DNA of 48,788 bases, from assembly GCA_016212425.1 (NCBI GenBank), contig JACRGJ010000025.1, forward strand, positions 1-48,788. The letters are read 5' to 3'. The DNA comes from Micrococcales bacterium (GTDB lineage Bacteria > Actinomycetota > Actinomycetes > Actinomycetales > Microbacteriaceae). Position 1 is the first letter of the stretch. The number at the start of each line of letters is the position of its first letter. The notes under the pieces were generated by a model that saw nothing but the letters and a program-made list of their open reading frames with translations, had not been told where the DNA came from and ran no database searches. Below, in pieces: positions 25,317 to 34,939 of this stretch. A program made the translations under genes and the position numbers.

Positions 25317-26354
25317 ATGCAGGAGCTCACAGTCGTCACGGTGGAAGACGGCTCCCTCGTCGCCGCCGCATCCGATGGCGCGCAGTACCGCGTCCAGATC
25401 GACGACACCCGCCTCGCTCAGCTCCGGCGCGCCCGGACGACCGGCATCGTCGCCGATAAGAAGGTGCCACCGCGGGAGATCCAGGCTCACATCCGCGCCG
25501 GGATGACCGCCGAGGACGTGGCGACGCTGACCGGCGCCGATCTTGCCTACGTCGAGCGATTCGAGGGTCCGGTGCTGGCCGAGCGAGACTATGTGGTGCA
25601 ATCGGCTCTCAACGTCGCCGTCCACACCGCCGGGGAGACCGACCCGCTCGCGGGCACCAGCTTCGGAGCGGTGATCCGCGAGCGGCTCGCCGGCGGCGGA
25701 GCGACGCAGGAGCGGTGGTCGAGTTGGAAGGACCCCGAGACCGGCTGGATCGTGAAGCTCACCTTCGTGGCCGAGACCGTCGAGCATGACGCCCGCTGGG
25801 GCTTCGAGCCTCGCACCCACGCGCTGTCCCCGCTCAATACCGAGGCGGTCGCGCTGTCGCAGCAGGGTGCCGTCCCGGCGAGCCTCATCCCGCGACTGCG
25901 CGCCGTGGAGTGGGACGAGCGCTCCGAGCAGCGGCATGAGCGACCGGAGCGGTCGCGTTTCGACAGTGATGCATTCACCATCGAGGAGGGCGACCTGGCT
26001 GGCGCTGCGCCGGCGCCGGCGCGCCGTGCACCCGCGCCGATGAATCAGACCGCAGACCTGCTCGAGGCGCTTCGGCGTCGGCGCGGCGAGCGGGAGACCA
26101 GGAGCCTCGACGACGTCGAAGCGGATCTCACACCGACCGCGGGCATCCGCCTGGTGGAGGTTCCGCTGCCGAACCCCGACGCCGGCGTCGACGCAGCGGA
26201 CACCGTCGGCGACACCGGCGAGGTGCCGCTGGAGGCGTTCGGGGGTCGCCCGAGCCATGCCGGAACCGGTGCGAAGGGCGCACGACGCAACCGCGCGGCG
26301 ATGCCGAGCTGGGACGAGATCGTCTTCGGCGCTCGCGGCGACGACGACGCCTGA
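25317..26354 (+). CDS. sepH: Septation protein SepH
   Basis: A 345-residue protein of the SepH (DUF3071) family, which in Streptomyces binds FtsZ and promotes its assembly at division septa. The N-terminal domain has the family helix-turn-helix-like region (PREIQAHIRAGMTAEDVATLTGADLAYVERFEGPVLAERDYV) at about residues 45-90. A long disordered linker rich in Ala, Pro and Arg follows, and the protein ends with the conserved PSWDEIVFGAR. The ATG has GGAAGG 9 bases upstream. A possible -35 TTGACA lies at 25184-25189 in the 225-base gap shared with DUF4193. Confidence 0.9.
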   Translation: MQELTVVTVEDGSLVAAASDGAQYRVQIDDTRLAQLRRARTTGIVADKKVPPREIQAHIRAGMTAEDVATLTGADLAYVERFEGPVLAERDYVVQSALNVAVHTAGETDPLAGTSFGAVIRERLAGGGATQERWSSWKDPETGWIVKLTFVAETVEHDARWGFEPRTHALSPLNTEAVALSQQGAVPASLIPRLRAVEWDERSEQRHERPERSRFDSDAFTIEEGDLAGAAPAPARRAPAPMNQTADLLEALRRRRGERETRSLDDVEADLTPTAGIRLVEVPLPNPDAGVDAADTVGDTGEVPLEAFGGRPSHAGTGAKGARRNRAAMPSWDEIVFGARGDDDA

Positions 26355-26428
26355 GCTCGCCATCCCCTGCGCCGGATCGCTCGAGCCCCATGGACAGGGC
26401 GGGCCCGGGCTCTCCTCGGCGGGGGCCG

Positions 26429-27541
26429 TCAGGCGGCGGCCCCGAAGCGCAGAAGCGGCACTCCGAGCTCCTCGGGGCTGAGGGAGCCGTGCTGGCCGAT
26501 CATCCCCCGTGCGCGGTCGGCGGGGTCGGTGTAGAAGGCGACTCGGCGCCGGGCGCCGAGCAGGACGTCACCGATCCTCCGATCGATCCCCGGTCGCACC
26601 GGACCGAAGAGGTCGGCCTCGATCGCCTCGGAGCGAGTGACCACCCAGCCGACGTCGCCGTAGCGCTGCTCCAGCGCCGAAGCCACCGTCGAGGGGTCCA
26701 CGCCCGGCTCGAGGTGGAGCTGGAGGCACCGGGGCTCCCCCGCCACCAGGCGCACCCCGGACAGGGCGCCGACATCCAGCATGACGTGACCCGAAGGCGG
26801 CACGTCCAGCGCCCCGTGGTCCGCGGTCACCAGCACGCCCGTGCGGCGTGGCAGATCGGCGACGAGCGCGGCCACCCCCGCATCCGCCGTTTCGAGCGCC
26901 GACACCCACTCCGCCGATGCCACTCCGTGCTTGTGCCCGGCCGCATCGAGCTCGGGGATGTACAGGTACGACAGAGTGCGGGCGGCGGATGCGGCGTGCT
27001 CCCGCGCCCGGAGCACGCGCTGATCCAGCGCATCCGCTGACAGGTACTCCGCGCCGCGGAGGATCGCCCGGCTGAATCCGGTGCCGGCGTACCGGCTCGG
27101 CCCGATCGCCGCCGTCGACACCTCGTCGTCGCCGGCTCTCTCGAACAGCGTCGGGACCGCCTGCCACGCTTCCGGTTCCGAACCGGCACCCCACCCCGAA
27201 AGCAGATTGACGATGCGATCGCGCCGGGGGTCGTAGGCGGTGTAGCCCACCATGCCGTGCTCCCCCGGCAGCACCCCGGTGGTCAGGGTCGCGAGGCCCG
27301 CGACCGTGGTGCTGGGGAACACCGCGCCGGCGACGGTCTCCCGGCGCATCCCGGCCGAGAGCGTGCGGGCGTGACCGGCGCGGTCGGCCAGCGCGGCGGC
27401 GCCGAGCCCGTCGATGAGCACGACGATCACGTGTCGCAGGGACGGCAGCCCCAGGGGCCCTGGTGCTCCGCGCAGGGCGGCTAGGGAATCCGCCATCACG
27501 TCGGCCAGCCGGAACGCGTGCCGCGGACGCGCCGGTAGCAT
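26429..27541 (-). CDS. Alkaline-phosphatase-superfamily phosphodiesterase (nucleotide pyrophosphatase type)
   Basis: A 370-residue metal-dependent hydrolase. The metal-binding Asp is in [11 protein letters not shown], the nucleophile Thr in [14 protein letters not shown], further metal ligands in [11 protein letters not shown] and TADHGALD, and the last His in IGQHGSLS; all major ligand positions of the nucleotide pyrophosphatase/phosphodiesterase family are visible. No signal peptide is evident, so a cytoplasmic place is likely. The ATG at 27541 has TAGGAT 7 bases upstream and no good Shine-Dalgarno, hence probably leaderless; an ATG at 27496 is possible. Its start abuts the promoter of parC. 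Substrate unknown. Confidence 0.85.
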   Translation of the reverse strand: MLPARPRHAFRLADVMADSLAALRGAPGPLGLPSLRHVIVVLIDGLGAAALADRAGHARTLSAGMRRETVAGAVFPSTTVAGLATLTTGVLPGEHGMVGYTAYDPRRDRIVNLLSGWGAGSEPEAWQAVPTLFERAGDDEVSTAAIGPSRYAGTGFSRAILRGAEYLSADALDQRVLRAREHAASAARTLSYLYIPELDAAGHKHGVASAEWVSALETADAGVAALVADLPRRTGVLVTADHGALDVPPSGHVMLDVGALSGVRLVAGEPRCLQLHLEPGVDPSTVASALEQRYGDVGWVVTRSEAIEADLFGPVRPGIDRRIGDVLLGARRRVAFYTDPADRARGMIGQHGSLSPEELGVPLLRFGAAA

Positions 27542-27554
27542 GTGGCCGATCCTA
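27536..27554. promoter_or_regulatory. Face-to-face overlapping promoters of phosphatase and parC
   Basis: TAGCAT on plus (27536-27541) and TAGGAT on minus (27554-27549) face each other within 19 bases. The minus start codon occupies part of the plus -10 hexamer, and the plus ATG begins at the last base of the minus one. Confidence 0.4.
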
Positions 27555-30025
27555 TGACTCCGCCCGCCACTCCCCCTCGATCGGGCACCCCCACCGGGTC
27601 GGCCGTTCCGCCGGGCGAGCGCATCGAGGACATCGACGTCTCGGCCGAGATGCAAGGATCCTTCCTCGAGTACGCGTACTCGGTCATCTACTCGCGGGCC
27701 CTGCCGGACGCCCGCGACGGCCTGAAGCCCGTGCAGCGCCGCATCCTCTACCAGATGGGCGAGATGGGGCTCCGCCCCGATCGCGGCCATGTCAAGTCCT
27801 CGCGTGTCGTCGGGGATGTGATGGGACGGCTGCACCCGCACGGCGACTCCCCGATCTACGACGCGCTTGTGCGGATGGCTCAGCCGTTCTCGCTGCGGGT
27901 GCCGATGGTCGACGGGCACGGCAACTTCGGCTCCCTCGACGACGGCCCCGCCGCCGCCCGCTACACCGAGGCGCGCCTGGGCGCCGCGGCCCTGTCCATG
28001 ATCGAGGGCCTCGACGAGGACGTCGTCGACTTCGTCCCCAACTACGACAACCAGCTCACCCAGCCCTCGGTGCTCCCCGCCGCCATCCCGAACCTCCTCG
28101 TGAACGGCGCGAGCGGCATCGCCGTCGGGATGGCCACGAACATGGCTCCGCACAACCTCGTCGAGGTGGCGGCCGCGGCCCGGCACCTCCTGGAGGATCC
28201 GGAGGCCACCCTCGACGAGCTGATGGCGTTCATCCCGGGCCCGGACCTCCCGAGCGGTGGCACCATCGCCGGGCTCGACGGCGTCCGCGAGGCCTACGAG
28301 ACCGGCCGCGGAGCCTTCCGCACGCGTGCCAGGGTCGCCGTCGAGCAGCTCGGTCCGCGCCGCACCGGCCTCGTCGTCACCGAGCTGCCCTACCTCGTCG
28401 GGCCGGAGCGGGTGATCGAGAAGATCCGCGACGGCGTGCAGGCGAAGAAGATCACCGGCATCTCGGATGTGACCGACCTCACCGACCGCAAGAACGGCCT
28501 CCGCCTCGTCATCGGGATCAAGACCGGGTTCAGCGCGGATGCCGTGCTCGCCGAGCTGTACCGGCTCACTCCGCTCGAGGACGGCTTCGCCATCAACAAC
28601 GTCGCGCTCGTCGATGGGCGTCCGCAGACGCTCGGACTGCGGCAGCTGCTGCGGGTCTACCTGGATCACCGCATCCAGGTCGTGACCCGCCGCACCCGGT
28701 ATCGCCTCGCCCGGCGTCAGGAGCGCCTGCACCTGGTCGAGGGTCTGCTGATCGCCATCCTCGACATCGACGAGGTGATCCAGGTCATCCGCGCCTCCGA
28801 CGACACCGCGCAGGCGCGGACGCGGCTGATGGACGTGTTCGACCTCAGCCAGCTGCAGGCGGACTACATCCTCGAGCTGCAGCTGCGCCGCCTCACCCGA
28901 TTCAGCCGCATCGAGCTCGAGGCCGAGCGCGACCGGCTGCGGCAGGAGATCGCCGAACTGGAGGCCGTCGTCGGCGATCCGGCCCGCGTGCGGAGCCTCG
29001 TCGCCGACGAGCTCGACGATGTCGCGGAGCGCTTCGGCACGCCGCGGCGCACCCTGCTCACGAACGCTCCACCGTCCGCGGCGACGACCCGCGCCCGCGG
29101 CGCCGCGCCGCAGCTGGAGATCGCCGACGCACCGTGCCTGGTGCTCCTGTCCACGACGGGTCGGCTCGTACGAGTCGAGCTGCCCGAGGGATCCGGGGCG
29201 CCCCCTCGCCCGCCCCGTCGCAGCGCGCACGATGCGATCCGGTCTCGCCTCCTCACCACCACCCGGGCCGACATCGGCGCGATCACCTCCCGGGGACGGC
29301 TGCTGCGATGCAGTCCGGTCGACCTCCCCTCCGTGCCTGCCACTTCGGTGCAGCTCGCGGCAGGCGCGCGAGTCGGCGACTACCTGGGTCTCGAGCGCTC
29401 CGAGCGGGTGCTCGCGATGATCGACCCGGCATCCGACATCCCTCTCGCCCTCGGCACCCGTCACGGGGTCGTCAAGCGGATCGCGCCCGGCGGGTGGGCG
29501 GCTCGTGCCGGGCTCGACCTCATCGCCCTCAGGCCCGGCGACGAGGTCGTCGGAGCGGCGCCGGCCCCCGACACCGCTGAGCTGGTGTTCATCACGGACC
29601 GCGCGCAGCTGCTGCGCTTCCCGGCGTCACTGGTCCGGCCGCAGGGCACGGCCGCCGGTGGGATGGCGGGGATCGCGGTCGGTGCCGGCGCCGCGGTCCT
29701 CTTCTTCGGCGCGCTCCACCCGGCCGATGCCGTCGTGGCCACGGTCTCGGTACCGACCGGCACCCTCTCCGGCGCGGACCCGGGCCGCGGCAAGCTGTCG
29801 CCGTTGGCCGACTTCCCCGCGAAGGGCCGCGGAACCGGCGGGGTCCGAGCGCAGACCCTGCTCAAGGGCGAGCATGCGCTGACCCTGGCGTGGGCGGGCC
29901 CGGCACCGGCGCTCGCCGTCGCCACGGACGGCGCCGCGCGTCGGCTGCCGGATGCCGGAGCCCGCCGCGACGCATCCGGCACGGCCCTGGAGGCCCTGAT
30001 CGGGTCGATCGGCGAGGCCCTGTAG
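27554..30025 (+). CDS. parC: DNA topoisomerase IV subunit A (ParC/GyrA family)
   Basis: An 823-residue type IIA topoisomerase subunit that cuts and rejoins DNA. The catalytic Tyr is in [10 protein letters not shown] (about residue 137), preceded by [11 protein letters not shown]; the quinolone-pocket region reads [17 protein letters not shown]. The C-terminal beta-pinwheel lacks the GyrA box (QRRGGKG type), retaining only a degenerate RPQGTAAGG, so it is more like a decatenating ParC than a supercoiling GyrA. Its partner subunit gene is at 36578-38674, opposite strand. ATG at 27554 is chosen over GTG at 27542 because the nearest -10 would start transcription between them. It converges with the binding-protein gene, leaving 9 bases. 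Confidence 0.88.
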   Translation: MTPPATPPRSGTPTGSAVPPGERIEDIDVSAEMQGSFLEYAYSVIYSRALPDARDGLKPVQRRILYQMGEMGLRPDRGHVKSSRVVGDVMGRLHPHGDSPIYDALVRMAQPFSLRVPMVDGHGNFGSLDDGPAAARYTEARLGAAALSMIEGLDEDVVDFVPNYDNQLTQPSVLPAAIPNLLVNGASGIAVGMATNMAPHNLVEVAAAARHLLEDPEATLDELMAFIPGPDLPSGGTIAGLDGVREAYETGRGAFRTRARVAVEQLGPRRTGLVVTELPYLVGPERVIEKIRDGVQAKKITGISDVTDLTDRKNGLRLVIGIKTGFSADAVLAELYRLTPLEDGFAINNVALVDGRPQTLGLRQLLRVYLDHRIQVVTRRTRYRLARRQERLHLVEGLLIAILDIDEVIQVIRASDDTAQARTRLMDVFDLSQLQADYILELQLRRLTRFSRIELEAERDRLRQEIAELEAVVGDPARVRSLVADELDDVAERFGTPRRTLLTNAPPSAATTRARGAAPQLEIADAPCLVLLSTTGRLVRVELPEGSGAPPRPPRRSAHDAIRSRLLTTTRADIGAITSRGRLLRCSPVDLPSVPATSVQLAAGARVGDYLGLERSERVLAMIDPASDIPLALGTRHGVVKRIAPGGWAARAGLDLIALRPGDEVVGAAPAPDTAELVFITDRAQLLRFPASLVRPQGTAAGGMAGIAVGAGAAVLFFGALHPADAVVATVSVPTGTLSGADPGRGKLSPLADFPAKGRGTGGVRAQTLLKGEHALTLAWAGPAPALAVATDGAARRLPDAGARRDASGTALEALIGSIGEAL

Positions 30026-30034
30026 CGGGTCGCG

Positions 30035-31045
30035 CTACTTCGATACGGCCCCGGCGAGACCGCTGACGAGATCGTCGAGTCCCCACGGCAACGACAGCGC
30101 GGTGGGCGGGGAGACCGCCGAGACCTTCGCGGTTCCGACGATCGTCGCGTACCGGCCGGCCTTCACCGCGGGGATCGCGGCGTCCTGCGGGGAGTTGCGG
30201 AAGGCATCCGCATCCGCCTGCGTGCCCGCGTACACCAGCAGCGTGTCGCTCTTCAGCTGATCGAGACGCTCGTAGCTCAGCGTGTAGAAGAAGGTCTGGT
30301 CGCCGTTCGCCAGCTCGTCGACGGCGGGGGCGACGGTGAACCCGAGGTCGGTCAGCAGGCTCACCCGCGGGTCGTTCTTCTTGTAGACGTAGAACGTGCC
30401 GGCCGAGTCGACGACCGCCGCGATCGTCTTGCCTTCGAATTGCGGATTCGCCTTCTTCGCCGCGGCGAGCTTCTCGTCGATTCCCGTGAGCACCGACTTC
30501 GCCCGCCCCTGCCGTCCGAGCGCCGTGCCGACCGTGGTGATGATGTCCCGCCAGGGTGTGCTCCAGGCCTGATCGGGATAGGCCACGACCGGAGCGATCT
30601 TGGTCAGGAGCGCGTACTGCTCTTTCGTGATCCCGGAGTAGACGGCGAGGATCACGTCGGGCTTCGCCGCCGCGATCTGCGCGTAGGGGGGGTCGTCCGA
30701 GGATGCGGGCAGCATCGTCGGCAGCTTCGCGCCTTTCTTCTCGAGGGCGTCCCGGATCCACGGCAGGACGCCATCCTTGTCGCCGGCGTAGCTGTCGAAG
30801 GGAATCGCTACCGGGTCGACTCCGAGAGCGATCGCGGCATCGCCCGAGCCCCAGCCCAGCGTGACGACGCGCTTCGGAGCGGATGCGATGGTCGTCGACC
30901 CGAATGCGTGCCGGATGGTCACCGGGAACGAGCTATCGGCGGATGCCGCACCGCCCGAGGCAGCGGGCGTCCCCGCCGCGCAGCCGGCGAGCACGAGCAG
31001 GGCGGCCGCCGCGGCGGCCAGGGCGGCGAAGGGACGGATGCGCAT
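30035..31045 (-). CDS. Iron-siderophore ABC transporter substrate-binding lipoprotein
   Basis: A 336-residue lipoprotein that binds ferric siderophore outside the membrane and hands it to the FecCD permeases encoded upstream. A signal peptide ends in the lipobox LAGC with Cys22, followed by a Ser/Ala-rich linker. VTIRHAFGSTTIASAPKRVVTLGWG is the start of the periplasmic-binding (TroA/FecB-like) fold, and PDVILAVYSGITKEQYALLTKIAPVVAYPDQAW is the hinge region. The ATG has TGGAG 4 bases upstream. Its own promoter and DtxR-like box lie in the 28 bases before it and in the end of the ATPase gene, allowing more binding protein than permease. Confidence 0.92.
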   Translation of the reverse strand: MRIRPFAALAAAAAALLVLAGCAAGTPAASGGAASADSSFPVTIRHAFGSTTIASAPKRVVTLGWGSGDAAIALGVDPVAIPFDSYAGDKDGVLPWIRDALEKKGAKLPTMLPASSDDPPYAQIAAAKPDVILAVYSGITKEQYALLTKIAPVVAYPDQAWSTPWRDIITTVGTALGRQGRAKSVLTGIDEKLAAAKKANPQFEGKTIAAVVDSAGTFYVYKKNDPRVSLLTDLGFTVAPAVDELANGDQTFFYTLSYERLDQLKSDTLLVYAGTQADADAFRNSPQDAAIPAVKAGRYATIVGTAKVSAVSPPTALSLPWGLDDLVSGLAGAVSK

Positions 31046-31062
31046 GAGTCTCCAGTGTCGTG

Positions 31063-31081
31063 AGAGGTAAGGCTATCCTAA
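31063..31081 (-). promoter_or_regulatory. DtxR/IdeR-like iron box of the binding-protein gene
   Basis: A 19-base site around GGTAAGGCTATCCTAACC agrees with the TWAGGTWAGSCTWACCTWA consensus at 16 of 19 positions. A minus-strand -10 TAGGAT (31080-31075) lies inside it, so repressor binding would block initiation. It overlaps the last codons of the ATPase gene. Confidence 0.75.
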
Positions 31082-31894
31082 CCCACTGGCGGTGCCTCTT
31101 GGAACGACGAGAGGTGTTCCGGTCACCGGATCCGGAATCACGAGCGCGTCGAGGCCGAACGCGTCGGCCACGAGCTCTGCATCGAGGACCTCCCCCGGCG
31201 CTCCAGCGGCGAGGATGCGTCCCTCCTTCAGGACCACGAGGTCGTCGGCGTACCTGGCGGCGAGACCGAGGTCGTGCAGAACCATCGCCACCGTCGTCCC
31301 GCGCACCCGGTTCAGGCGGGCGAGCAGATCGAGCACCTCCAGCTGGTGCGCCAGGTCGAGGAAGGTCGTCGGCTCATCGAGCAGAAGGATCTCCGGCTCC
31401 TGCGCGAGGGCGAGCGCGATCCAGACCCGCTGGCGCTGGCCGCCGGAGAGCTGATCCACGGATGCGGAGGCGAGCTCGGAGACACCGGTCTCCTCCAACG
31501 CCGCGGCGACCGCGGCGCTGTCCGTCGCATCCCACCCGCCCAGGAAGCCGTGGTGCGGGTACCGCCCCCGGCTGACCAGATCCGCGACGCCGATGCCCTC
31601 GGGAGCGGAGGGCTGCTGCGGGAGCAGGCCCACCCGCCGGGCCAGCTCTCGCGAGGGGAGTCGCCGGACGTCGGCGCCGTCGAGGGTGACCGATCCGGCG
31701 TGCGGAACCAGCTGCCGCGCGAGCCCGCGGAGCAGGGTCGACTTGCCGCAGCCGTTCGCGCCCACGATCGCCGTCACAGCGCCCGGCCGGATGCGCAGAT
31801 CGATGCCGCGCACCACATCCGCGCCGTCGTACCGCAGCCGAAGATCTTCCCCGCGGAGCCCCTCGGCCGGGTGCGCGGAGCCGGCGGGCGTCAC
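31073..31894 (-). CDS. Iron-siderophore ABC transporter ATP-binding protein (FepC type)
   Basis: A 273-residue cytoplasmic ATPase energising siderophore import. Walker A is GANGCGKST, the signature LSGGQRQR, Walker B LLLDEPTTFLD, and the switch His is in VLHDLGLAARY. The length is typical for FecE/FepC proteins. The GTG at 31894 overlaps the stop of the upstream permease by four bases. The open frame continues far upstream, but only antisense or out of frame to the permease, so it is not used. The 3' end overlaps the iron box of the next gene. Confidence 0.93.
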   Translation of the reverse strand: MTPAGSAHPAEGLRGEDLRLRYDGADVVRGIDLRIRPGAVTAIVGANGCGKSTLLRGLARQLVPHAGSVTLDGADVRRLPSRELARRVGLLPQQPSAPEGIGVADLVSRGRYPHHGFLGGWDATDSAAVAAALEETGVSELASASVDQLSGGQRQRVWIALALAQEPEILLLDEPTTFLDLAHQLEVLDLLARLNRVRGTTVAMVLHDLGLAARYADDLVVLKEGRILAAGAPGEVLDAELVADAFGLDALVIPDPVTGTPLVVPRGTASGLG

Positions 31895-32925
31895 GCGGTC
31901 ACCGCCTCGGACCTCGCGCGCCGTGCCAGAAGCAGGAGCAGCACAGGGGCGCCCAAGATCCCGGTCACCACCCCGGCGGGCAGCTGCGCGTCGGGTAGCG
32001 CGTTCTGCGCCACGAGGTCGGCTCCGACGAGTTCCGCCGCGCCGACGAGGGCCGAACCCGCGAGGGCCGCGCCGGCGTCCGAGACCAGCGCCCGCGCGAT
32101 CGGCGGAGCCGCCAGCGCGACGAAGGCGATCGGACCGGCCAGCGCGGTGCCCACCCCGACCAGCGCGATCGCGAACGCCAGGAGCAGGAGGCGGGTACGG
32201 CCGACTCGGATGCCGAGTCCCGACGCGAGCTCCGGGCCGAGCTGCAGTACGCGCAGCCGCGGGGACAGGAATCCGATCCCCGCGGCGAGGATGGCGATCG
32301 CGATCGCCGCGGGTGCCAGCTGGTCCCACGGCAGACTGGACAGGCTCCCCACGAGCCACACGAGCGCTCCCTGTGCGGCTCGGATATCGGCGCGGGTGAG
32401 GAGAAAGCCGATGACGGCGTTGGTGAGGAACGCGACGGCGATGCCGATCAGCACGAATCGGCTGCCCGCGGTGCCCGAGCGACCCGCCAGCGCCAGGGAG
32501 ATCGCGGCGACGACGACCCCGCCGACCAGTGCCGCGAGGGACACCGGCACGCCGACGAGTCCGAGGCTCAGGACAGCGACGACCGCGGCCGCGCTGGCGC
32601 CCTGCGTGACGCCGACGATGTCGGGACTCGCGAGCGGATTGCGCAGCACCGCCTGGAACACGGCGCCGGCGAGACCGAAGGCGGCACCGACCAGAACGGC
32701 CGCGACGACACGCGGCAGCCGGAGATCGACGACGATGAAGCCCGCGGCGGCGTCCCCCGACCCCGCAATGGCCCGCAGCACCGTCCCGGGACCCAGCGTC
32801 GGGCGTCCGAGGGAGAGACTCGCCAGCACGAGGAGCAGTGCGAGGACCCCGACGGCTCCGATGACCGCGCTCGTGCGCCGGAGACGGCGACGGCGAGCGT
32901 CGCGCACGGCCGCGAGAGCGGTCAC
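31891..32925 (-). CDS. Iron-siderophore ABC transporter permease (FecCD family), second subunit
   Basis: A 344-residue membrane permease with about nine to ten helices. Family marks are LRLPRVVAAVLVGAAFGLAGAVFQAVLRNPLASPDIVG near the N-terminus and the ATPase-contact region GPIAFVALAAPPIAR. The GTG start overlaps the stop of the first permease (GTGA). It forms a heterodimer with the product of 32922-33989, as in FepD/FepG. Confidence 0.93.
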   Translation of the reverse strand: MTALAAVRDARRRRLRRTSAVIGAVGVLALLLVLASLSLGRPTLGPGTVLRAIAGSGDAAAGFIVVDLRLPRVVAAVLVGAAFGLAGAVFQAVLRNPLASPDIVGVTQGASAAAVVAVLSLGLVGVPVSLAALVGGVVVAAISLALAGRSGTAGSRFVLIGIAVAFLTNAVIGFLLTRADIRAAQGALVWLVGSLSSLPWDQLAPAAIAIAILAAGIGFLSPRLRVLQLGPELASGLGIRVGRTRLLLLAFAIALVGVGTALAGPIAFVALAAPPIARALVSDAGAALAGSALVGAAELVGADLVAQNALPDAQLPAGVVTGILGAPVLLLLLARRARSEAVTA

Positions 32926-33989
32926 CGCACGACCGGACGGACCGGGCGCCGGGCACGCGACACCAGGGCGATCATGAGCGGTGCGCCCAGCACCGCCACG
33001 ACGATCCCCGCCTCGAGCTCGCCCGGAGGCACGACCAGGCGTCCCCCCACATCAGCGAGCACCAGGAGGGCGGCCCCGAGCAGGGCGGACGCCGGTATCA
33101 GCTCGGCATGCCGCATGCCGACGAGCCGCCGGGCGAGATGCGGCGCGGCGAGTCCCACGAAGACGATCGGCCCCGCCGCCGCGGTCGCCGCACCGCACAG
33201 CAGCACGACCGCGCCGACCGCGACGGCGCGGACGAGCGGAACCCGCGCCCCGAGGCCGCGCGCGAGCTCGTCGCCGAGGGCGAGAGCGTCCAGGACCCGC
33301 CCGAGGAGCAGCGCGAGGACCGCGCCGAGAACGAGGAAGGGGGCGAGGAGGGCGAGAACGTCCACGCTCCGCCCGGTCAACGAGCCGACCGACCAGAACC
33401 GGTACTGGTCGAGCGTCTGCGTCCTCGTCAGCAGGAGCAGAGTGAGGATCGAGGTCAGCCCCGCCGTCACGGCCGCCCCCGCCAGCGTGAGCGTGAGGGG
33501 AGAGGCCCCCCGACGCGGCCCGGCGACGAGGAAGACGATGAACACCGCGACCACCGCACCGCCGAGAGCGAACCAGACGTAACCGAGCGGCGTGGAGACG
33601 CCGAGCAAGGTGATGGCGAGCACGACGGCGAGGGACGCACCGGCGTTGATGCCGAGAAGGCCGGGATCCGCGAGCGGGTTGCGGGTGACGGCCTGCACGA
33701 GTGTCCCCGCGATCCCGAAGGCAGCGCCGGCCGCCAACCCGATCGCGGTCCTCGGAATCCGGAGCCGGAGCACGACCATGTCGTCGGTGCTCACCGCGCG
33801 GGAGCCGTCAAGAGGGGCGGTCAGGGCCCGCAGCACCGTCACCGGATCGATGGCCCTGGCACCGACGCCGAGGCTGAGGGCGATCGCGACGAGGACAACC
33901 AGGGCGAGCAGCCCGAGGAGCACCCGCCGCCGGTGCGCGCCCCCCCGGAGGGAGCCGGCGACAGGCGGCGCGGGCGGGGCCTCGATCAC
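32922..33989 (-). CDS. Iron-siderophore ABC transporter permease (FecCD family), first subunit
   Basis: A 355-residue membrane permease. RIPRTAIGLAAGAAFGIAGTLVQAVTRNPLADPGLLG and GPIVFVGLAAPHLARRLVG are the conserved FecCD segments, the latter contacting the ATPase. The GTG at 33989 overlaps the stop of the siderophore-interacting protein gene as GTGA, with GGAAG upstream; the alternative TTG at 34019 would lie deep in that gene. All four genes from 34930 down to 31073 are joined by such overlaps, so equal translation is expected. Confidence 0.93.
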   Translation of the reverse strand: MIEAPPAPPVAGSLRGGAHRRRVLLGLLALVVLVAIALSLGVGARAIDPVTVLRALTAPLDGSRAVSTDDMVVLRLRIPRTAIGLAAGAAFGIAGTLVQAVTRNPLADPGLLGINAGASLAVVLAITLLGVSTPLGYVWFALGGAVVAVFIVFLVAGPRRGASPLTLTLAGAAVTAGLTSILTLLLLTRTQTLDQYRFWSVGSLTGRSVDVLALLAPFLVLGAVLALLLGRVLDALALGDELARGLGARVPLVRAVAVGAVVLLCGAATAAAGPIVFVGLAAPHLARRLVGMRHAELIPASALLGAALLVLADVGGRLVVPPGELEAGIVVAVLGAPLMIALVSRARRPVRPVVR

Positions 33990-34930
33990 TCCTGTGCTTC
34001 CGCGCGTCCCCGGCGCCAATATCCCATGAAGGCCACGCAGCGGCGTTCGACGCCGAAGTCACGCACGAGCAGCCGCCGCAACTCCTTGATGACCGCCGCC
34101 TCACCCGCGAACCAGGCGTAAAACGACCCGATGCCGCGGTCGGGGCTATCCCAGAGGAGCGCCCGGTCGACATCGACGTCCTCCAGCGCCTGCGGCGTGG
34201 TGGTCACCTGCAGCAGCTGCCGATGCGAATCTGCCCACGCCGCCACGGCCTCGGGCAGCGACGCGGCGCCGCGATCTCGCGCGAGCCACACCGTCGTGAC
34301 CTCGGCGGCCGAGCGCACCGGCTGCTCGTCCGCCGCGTGCGGAACGGAGAGGAAGGCGGTCGCGCGCGCGCCCGCGGGCAACGACTCGAGGATCGCCAGC
34401 ACTGCCGGTACGGCGGTCTCGTCCCCGGCGAGCAGCAGCTCGCGCGCCTCTCCGGGACGCCAGTCGATCCCGACATCCGAATGCAGACTACGGGCATCCG
34501 GCCCGACGATCGTCGCCCGGTCACCGGGCCGAACAGTCCCCAGCCACCGACCAGCGGGCCCCGCCGGCTCGTGCAGCACGAAATCCACGTCGAGTTCGCC
34601 GAGCTCCGGACGGACGGCGCGGACGGTGTAGGTGCGGAAGGGGTTGCGCTCACCCGCGGGCACCGCGCTCCAGCGCCGGTACCAGCCGCCCTGGGCTAGG
34701 CAGTCCGCGTCGTCCTCCCCGACGTCGCAGACCCGTCCGCGTGAATCCGGAATGAGCAGCTTGACGCGCTGATCCCGACGCCCCGTCCCGAACCCGGCGA
34801 GCCCCGGCGCGGCGAAGCGGACCCGCCGGAACGTCGGGCCGAGATCCCGGACCTCGCTCACCTCCACCGACCAGGGACGGTAGGCAGGACGCTCGTCGCG
34901 GATGAGTTGCTCGCTCGGTAAGGTAAGCAT
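33986..34930 (-). CDS. Siderophore-interacting protein (FAD-dependent ferric-siderophore reductase)
   Basis: A 314-residue flavoprotein of the SIP family (ViuB-like), which reduces ferric siderophore in the cytoplasm to release iron. The FAD-binding motif is RTYTVR, followed by ELDVDFVLHEPAGPAGRWLGTVRPGD and the NAD(P)H-domain segment LLAGDETAVPAVLAILESLP; the C-terminus FYAWFAGEAAVIKELRRLLVRDFGV is typical. The ATG at 34930 lies inside the iron box, with TATAGT (34945-34940) 9 bases upstream, so the transcript is leaderless or nearly so. First gene of the uptake operon. Confidence 0.93.
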   Translation of the reverse strand: MLTLPSEQLIRDERPAYRPWSVEVSEVRDLGPTFRRVRFAAPGLAGFGTGRRDQRVKLLIPDSRGRVCDVGEDDADCLAQGGWYRRWSAVPAGERNPFRTYTVRAVRPELGELDVDFVLHEPAGPAGRWLGTVRPGDRATIVGPDARSLHSDVGIDWRPGEARELLLAGDETAVPAVLAILESLPAGARATAFLSVPHAADEQPVRSAAEVTTVWLARDRGAASLPEAVAAWADSHRQLLQVTTTPQALEDVDVDRALLWDSPDRGIGSFYAWFAGEAAVIKELRRLLVRDFGVERRCVAFMGYWRRGRAEAQE

Positions 34931-34937
34931 TGCCTTA
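34919..34937 (-). promoter_or_regulatory. DtxR/IdeR-like iron box at the start of the siderophore operon
   Basis: TAAGGTAAGCATTGCCTTA matches the DtxR/IdeR consensus at 17 of 19 positions; the outer arms GGTAAGG and CCTTACC (34917-34939) are perfectly inverted. It covers the transcription start and the ATG, just past the -10 TATAGT, a position that blocks initiation when iron is plentiful. Confidence 0.85.
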
Positions 34938-34939
34938 CC

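Noticed and set aside
27542-29464. Upstream extension of the phosphatase frame to 1011 codons
   Set aside because: It is antisense to parC; the phosphatase fold is complete from 27541.
27554-30025. Call as gyrA
   Set aside because: The GyrA box is missing from the C-terminal domain and the gene is away from an origin-like gyrB-gyrA arrangement, so ParC fits better.
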